Source of the DNA: JBKBXU01 sp046313675
GTDB taxonomy: Bacteria; Bacteroidota; Bacteroidia; Cytophagales; Cytophagaceae
NCBI GenBank assembly: GCA_046313675.1
Contig: JBKBXU010000065.1
Span: 1-16,750 of the forward strand
Length of the DNA: 16,750 bases
Direction of reading: 5' to 3'
Under the pieces are notes generated by a model that worked only from the letters and a program-made list of their open reading frames with translations, made no database searches and had not been told where the DNA came from. Shown here piece after piece: positions 13,439-16,750 of this stretch. The translations under genes and the position numbers were made by a program. Position 1 is the stretch's first letter. Each line of letters starts with the position of its first letter.

Positions 13439-13870
13439 TTAGCCATCTGATTTTTCAATAATTTTACCTTTTCCGTCGGTATAAACTTCATATTCGTCAT
13501 CTTCGGTTTCTACCTCAAATTTATATAAGGTACTCTCAGCCGTTTCAAACATTTCAGCATCTTTTACCTCATACTTTCCAAATTCCTGTCCTAGTCCTTC
13601 GTGTACATCTGCAGGTATATCATCCGTAGATAGTTTGGCATGAGCTGAAACCAGGTTTCCTTTTTTGTCAATACGAACCTCATGTTCTTTATCATTTTTT
13701 TCAAACTCAGCCTGATAATAAAAATCTTCGGTCTCCCAGTCTACGTCTTCAAGGTTAACTCCAGGATATTTCTCTGTTAACGTAGCATATACTTCTGAAG
13801 GAACATCGTTTTGTGCTTTAACAGTATATGTTGCAAAAACGATTACAACTAATAAAATCAACTTCTTCAT
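13439..13870 (-). CDS. PepSY-like periplasmic protein
   Basis: This 143-residue secreted protein has a clear signal peptide ('KKLILLVVIVFATYTVKA', cleavage before Q20). The mature part has two related repeats of the PepSY-like (BLIP-like, formerly DUF2874) fold: 'VPSEVYATLTEKYPGVNLEDVDW' split over residues 23-45, followed by 'YYQAEFEKNDKEHEVRIDKKG', and then 'IPADVHEGLGQEFG' followed by 'LYKFEVETEDDEYEVYTDGKG'. Each repeat is a helix then a beta meander ending in 'D.KG.+'. The protein is very acidic. Such proteins are common in the Bacteroidota periplasm, without a settled function; modulation of a partner has been proposed. It is monocistronic, ending at the shared terminator. Confidence 0.88.
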   Translation of the reverse strand: MKKLILLVVIVFATYTVKAQNDVPSEVYATLTEKYPGVNLEDVDWETEDFYYQAEFEKNDKEHEVRIDKKGNLVSAHAKLSTDDIPADVHEGLGQEFGKYEVKDAEMFETAESTLYKFEVETEDDEYEVYTDGKGKIIEKSDG

Positions 13871-14211
13871 ACTTCCATCTGTTTTGTTTCATATATAAAA
13901 CATTCTCCTAAAAAAAGAAAGTTCATCTATGTGGTTAATGCGCTTAAAATTAATATAGTTTATAATTATATGCCCAGTAGAAGGGGCATCAATCAGCTTA
14001 TTTCCTTAGGGTTTAAAGGTTCAAATCTGTAAAATTTCGAAGTGGTTATAAAAAATACAAGACCCTTGATGATCACTTTCTCAGTGGGTTTTGTAATCAT
14101 TTTTTTTCTTTTTAGCTTTGTTCAATCTATCAGGTTTTGTGTGCAGTATTTTGTTCCTTCTATCCTGAACGTTTGTAATAAACCGAATTCTGACTTCGTT
14201 CAGCAAAGACA
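13871..14211. other. Divergent intergenic region
   Basis: These 341 bases separate the divergent PepSY-like and glycosyltransferase genes and contain no credible ORF. They should hold both promoters, though I cannot place one with confidence. The notable element is the hairpin listed separately at 14056-14107, which looks like a terminator on both strands and hints at a small untranslated transcript. Confidence 0.5.
14056..14107. terminator. Terminator-like hairpin in divergent intergenic region
   Basis: TACAAGACCC (14056-14065) pairs with GGGTTTTGTA (14086-14095) as a 10-base stem with one G-U pair. On the plus strand an eight-T run follows a 4-base spacer (14100-14107); on the minus strand six T follow the stem at once (A-run 14050-14055). 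No annotated gene ends here on either strand, so it may end a small RNA or attenuate the glycosyltransferase leader. Confidence 0.5.
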
Positions 14212-14214
14212 TTG

Positions 14215-15867
14215 ATGCAAAAAGCAACTTATTCCGATTTTATCTTAAAAAATAAGGCTATCATATATTTGGGGTTGATGGCTTTTGTTTTTTTATTTGG
14301 TAACCAGTGGGTTACTTTGTGGGATCAGGATGAAGCAGCTTATGCCGGTTTTGCAAGGCGAATGGTGGAATCCGGCAACTGGCTCATTCCAGAGTTTATG
14401 TGGTCTGATGTGCACCGGAAGCCTCCGCTGCATTTTTGGAGCATTGCTTTGTCTTATAAGGCTTTAGGTGTAAATGAATTTGCTACACGTGTTCCCTCGG
14501 CCTTGTCGGTTCTTTTTACCCTGGCTGCTACGTATTTTATGGGAAGAAGGCTTTTTGGTGAAAAAGAAAGCTTTATCGGAATGGTAGTCCTTAGTACTTC
14601 ATTTTTGGTAATGGCATTGGCTAAAATTTCTGTTACAGATGCCACTTTACTGTTTTTTACCACTGTATGTGCCCTAAGTATACTGTATGTTCTTGTATTT
14701 GAGGAAAAGCGGTGGATTTTTGTATTCTGGACATCTTTTGCTCTTGCATTACTTGTTAAAGGCCCTCCGGTTATTTTGTTTACCGGTGTTTTTGTTTTTT
14801 TATTGTTTGTGTTTCATCCGCAGAGGAAAAAGCTTTTCAGGCTGCATCCATGGTTTTTCCTTCCTCTTGCTGTAGCACCATTGTATATATGGGGCTGGCT
14901 GTGTTTTCAGAATCAGGAAGGAAAAGACTTTATTTACTGGATGGTGGATTGGTATATATTGAAAAGGGTTGGGGGAAGTGTTTTTGGACAAACAGGCCCT
15001 CCCGGTACACATTTAGTGGGTTTGATGGTGTTTTTCCTTCCATACTTTATGTTTTTCCCAAAAGCTGTATTTAATGGTATACGACATCTTTTCACTAAAA
15101 GCAAGAATGCTGATTTTCTACTGGCGGCCTGGTTTGTTGCAGGGTGGTTCATCTTTGAACTTACACCCAGCAAACTTCCTGCTTATGTAGTTGCGGCACA
15201 TGTTCCACTAGCGCTTATCATTGGCAGGTTGTTATTAAATCATTCGCAAAACCTTCCTAATAGGGGGCTTGTTGCTGGCCATCTTGTACTTAACGGGCTG
15301 ATCTTTCTTATATTTATGATAGCACCTTTTGCTGTAGGCCTGTCTGCTTCAATGCAGTGGGTGTTTGGCGCAGGAGGACTTTTCTTTCTGATATTTTTAA
15401 TTCTGACCATTCGCAAGGCTCGTCGGGAAAACTTTATGTCCAGACTATTGGTAATGAATGTAAGCTTTGCTGTAGCATTGGGTCTGGTGTTTTTGCCTGT
15501 GGCAGACCAATTAAAAAACAGCTCCTTGCGTATCGCACGTTATGTTGAAACCATTGCAGACAGCGATACTCCTGTTGTTATTGCCAACAACTTCACCTAT
15601 CCTCCAAGTCTGCCATTCTATTTGATGGAGCGCTTTTCCAATGTGGGGGAAGAATATGATGTAAATACCCTTATTGAAATGTATAAAAGCTCCGAAAAAC
15701 TTGTTTTTATACTCAATACAGAAAGAAGAAACGCTTTTGCAGAAAAGTTTCCTGAACTAAATTATGTTGAAATAAAACCTCTATTTACGGATCGTATTCC
15801 ACAGGAAAGTTATTTTATTATTACCAATATTAGACCCGATAAGGCTATACCTGAAAATGAAAATTAG
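14215..15867 (+). CDS. ArnT-like GT-C glycosyltransferase, membrane
   Basis: This 550-residue integral membrane protein of the ArnT/PMT-like family uses a lipid-phosphate sugar donor and works on the outer face of the inner membrane. The first periplasmic loop carries the GT-C acidic motif 'WDQDEAAYAG' (D37, D39, E40), followed by 'RKPPLHFW' (68-75) and 'RVPSALSVLFTL', all typical of ArnT-like enzymes. About a dozen hydrophobic segments cover residues 15-430, including the family-like 'ELTPSKLPAYVVAAHVPLAL'. The last ~110 residues are soluble ('NNFTYPPSLPFYLMERF'). ATG 14215 is chosen over the TTG immediately before it (14212). The acceptor (lipid A, glycan or protein) cannot be told; no lipid A modification genes are nearby. 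Confidence 0.88.
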   Translation: MQKATYSDFILKNKAIIYLGLMAFVFLFGNQWVTLWDQDEAAYAGFARRMVESGNWLIPEFMWSDVHRKPPLHFWSIALSYKALGVNEFATRVPSALSVLFTLAATYFMGRRLFGEKESFIGMVVLSTSFLVMALAKISVTDATLLFFTTVCALSILYVLVFEEKRWIFVFWTSFALALLVKGPPVILFTGVFVFLLFVFHPQRKKLFRLHPWFFLPLAVAPLYIWGWLCFQNQEGKDFIYWMVDWYILKRVGGSVFGQTGPPGTHLVGLMVFFLPYFMFFPKAVFNGIRHLFTKSKNADFLLAAWFVAGWFIFELTPSKLPAYVVAAHVPLALIIGRLLLNHSQNLPNRGLVAGHLVLNGLIFLIFMIAPFAVGLSASMQWVFGAGGLFFLIFLILTIRKARRENFMSRLLVMNVSFAVALGLVFLPVADQLKNSSLRIARYVETIADSDTPVVIANNFTYPPSLPFYLMERFSNVGEEYDVNTLIEMYKSSEKLVFILNTERRNAFAEKFPELNYVEIKPLFTDRIPQESYFIITNIRPDKAIPENEN

Positions 15868-15896
15868 GCATATCCGTGCTGTTGAGCATTTGTTGT

Positions 15897-15927
15897 AAAG
15901 ATTTCATTTAGGGCGTATCTTTTTTTG
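15897..15927 (+). terminator. Weak terminator-like hairpin
   Basis: AAAGAT (15897-15902) and ATCTTT (15917-15922) flank a 14-base loop, and T continues to 15927. The stem is short and AT-rich, but its position 29 bases after the glycosyltransferase stop suits a transcript end. Confidence 0.3.
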
Positions 15928-16021
15928 GCATATTCCAGCTTGAAGGTAAAAAATCGCTTACCTGCATTTAATACATCTTATTATGAACCGCATTTTTACC
16001 TATAAATATTTTAATTGAATT

Positions 16022-16540
16022 ATGGCCGTTTCTGAATTTGACAACATGCTTGAGGAAATTCTCGATCATGTATCCCCAACAATACTTTCAAGAGGTAAAA
16101 AGCTGTTCCTTGAAGGAGGCCTTGAATCAGTAAAAGAATCAGAAGAGCAGACTTTATATATTATTCATGTTCCCGGAAACCAGGAACCCTTTTATGAGGT
16201 GCAGATAGATTTGTGGGATGAGACTCCGGAAGCTACCTGTAACTGCATATTTTTTGAAGAGAACTCGTGTTGCAAACATATAGTGGCGGCAGTATATTTT
16301 TTAAAAAATCAATTTAATCCACCTAAAAGCAAGGCTATAAAAGAGGCTAAAGGGAGGAAATCATCTGAAATATATAAAATTCCCATCCCTGAAAAAGGTA
16401 AGGACTTGGAATGGTTAAGGATCCATGTCGACTATTTCTCTCAATATCTTAACATTGAACATATTGAAATGAAAGGCTCCTCAGAATCCGGTTTTTGCAC
16501 CATCATTAAAACCTTCAAAGAGTCCAGAATGCACTTCTAA
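16022..16540 (+). CDS. SWIM zinc-finger protein
   Basis: This 172-residue protein has a SWIM-type zinc site CxC…CxH: C73-N-C75 and C84-K-H86 in 'TCNCIFFEENSCCKHIVAAVYFL'. The preceding part 'ILSRGKKLFLEGGLESV' and 'YEVQIDLWDE' matches the lead-in usual for SWIM modules ('RGxxyxxxGxV'). The domain mediates DNA or protein binding. In Bacteroidota it often heads very large SNF2-type helicases; here the chain ends 86 residues after the zinc site, with no helicase motif. It may be a free-standing SWIM protein or the remnant of a longer one; the residual C-terminal stretch ('LEWLRIHVDYFSQYL') is not one I recognise. It lies 37 bases upstream of the hydrolase/OsmC gene on the same strand. Confidence 0.8.
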   Translation: MAVSEFDNMLEEILDHVSPTILSRGKKLFLEGGLESVKESEEQTLYIIHVPGNQEPFYEVQIDLWDETPEATCNCIFFEENSCCKHIVAAVYFLKNQFNPPKSKAIKEAKGRKSSEIYKIPIPEKGKDLEWLRIHVDYFSQYLNIEHIEMKGSSESGFCTIIKTFKESRMHF

Positions 16541-16577
16541 TGTATTGTGGGAGAAGTAAACAGTTTAATTTGAAAAC

Positions 16578-16750
16578 ATGAAAAGTATTCCCGTAAAATT
16601 TTCTAATACTCAAGGTGAAACATTGTCAGCAAGGCTTGAACTTCCTCTTGAAGGTAAACCTTATGCTTATGCTATTTTCGCCCATTGCTTTACCTGCAAT
16701 AAAAATTTGAATGCAGTAAGAAATATTTCCAGAGCTTTAAGCTTAGATGG
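16578..16750 (+). CDS. Bifunctional alpha/beta-hydrolase–OsmC protein, 5' part
   Basis: An ORF starts at ATG 16578 and runs off the window after 57 full codons. The product starts with 'MKSIPVKFSNTQGETLSARL', followed by 'AYAIFAHCFTCNKNLNAVR' and 'ISRALSLDG'. The 'FAHCFTCxK' strand-loop is characteristic of the alpha/beta hydrolase domain that in many bacteria is fused to a C-terminal OsmC-like peroxiredoxin domain. In full length such proteins are about 400 residues and are linked to organic peroxide or thiol stress. The OsmC part and the catalytic Ser, Asp and His lie beyond the window and cannot be confirmed. No Shine-Dalgarno is visible. Confidence 0.8.
   Translation, partial: MKSIPVKFSNTQGETLSARLELPLEGKPYAYAIFAHCFTCNKNLNAVRNISRALSLD

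Noticed and set aside
1..16750. CRISPR array, tRNA, IS element or integrase
   Set aside because: I saw no regularly spaced repeats, cloverleaf-like sequences, transposase motifs or terminal inverted repeats flanking a gene.

Overview
The window looks like chromosomal DNA from a low-GC member of the Bacteroidota, probably a Cytophagales- or Flavobacteriia-like environmental bacterium. Three observations support this: a secreted delta-60/GEVED protein ending in a type IX secretion (CHU_C-like) sorting domain, an alpha/beta-hydrolase–OsmC protein start typical of the phylum, and near absence of Shine-Dalgarno sequences. A run of ten Ns at 9292-9301 shows it is a draft scaffold.

Region 1 (1-4560) is a metalloid-defence block. 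After a GNAT acetyltransferase on the minus strand comes a 40-residue, 12-cysteine metallothionein-like peptide gene (827-949) that is easy to miss. An arsenic operon follows: arsR behind a palindromic operator, a three-cysteine thioredoxin-type arsenate reductase, an Acr3 arsenite exporter, a DUF6428 protein with a Cys-rich tail, a small multi-spanning membrane protein and a DUF2892 membrane protein. It closes with a clear intrinsic terminator. The arsR-arsC-acr3 genes overlap by a few bases and are probably translationally coupled.

Region 2 (4561-9301) holds an orphan coiled-coil gene and several damaged genes. The large secreted protein (5152-7698) is cut by one in-frame TAA at 6721. On the minus strand a small membrane protein is followed by a CPBP-type membrane protease that has lost its catalytic half and is joined directly, out of frame, to an acyl-CoA desaturase that has lost its N-terminus. 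This looks like a deletion junction or an assembly error.

Region 3 (9302-13406) is a sulfane-sulfur (persulfide/thiosulfate) cluster. It contains a Cys-containing ArsR-family regulator, a TauE/SafE exporter, a persulfide dioxygenase–pseudorhodanese–rhodanese fusion of CstB-like layout, and two half-size YeeE/YedE-type permeases, ending in a strong terminator. The likely logic is that the regulator senses persulfide, the fusion enzyme oxidises or transfers sulfane sulfur, and the membrane proteins move sulfur species.

Region 4 (13407-16750) holds a periplasmic PepSY-like protein (minus strand), an intergenic region with a hairpin that looks like a terminator on both strands, an ArnT-like GT-C glycosyltransferase, an orphan SWIM zinc-finger protein, and the start of a bifunctional alpha/beta-hydrolase/OsmC gene cut by the window end. 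No tRNA, rRNA, CRISPR array, IS element or integrase was found.
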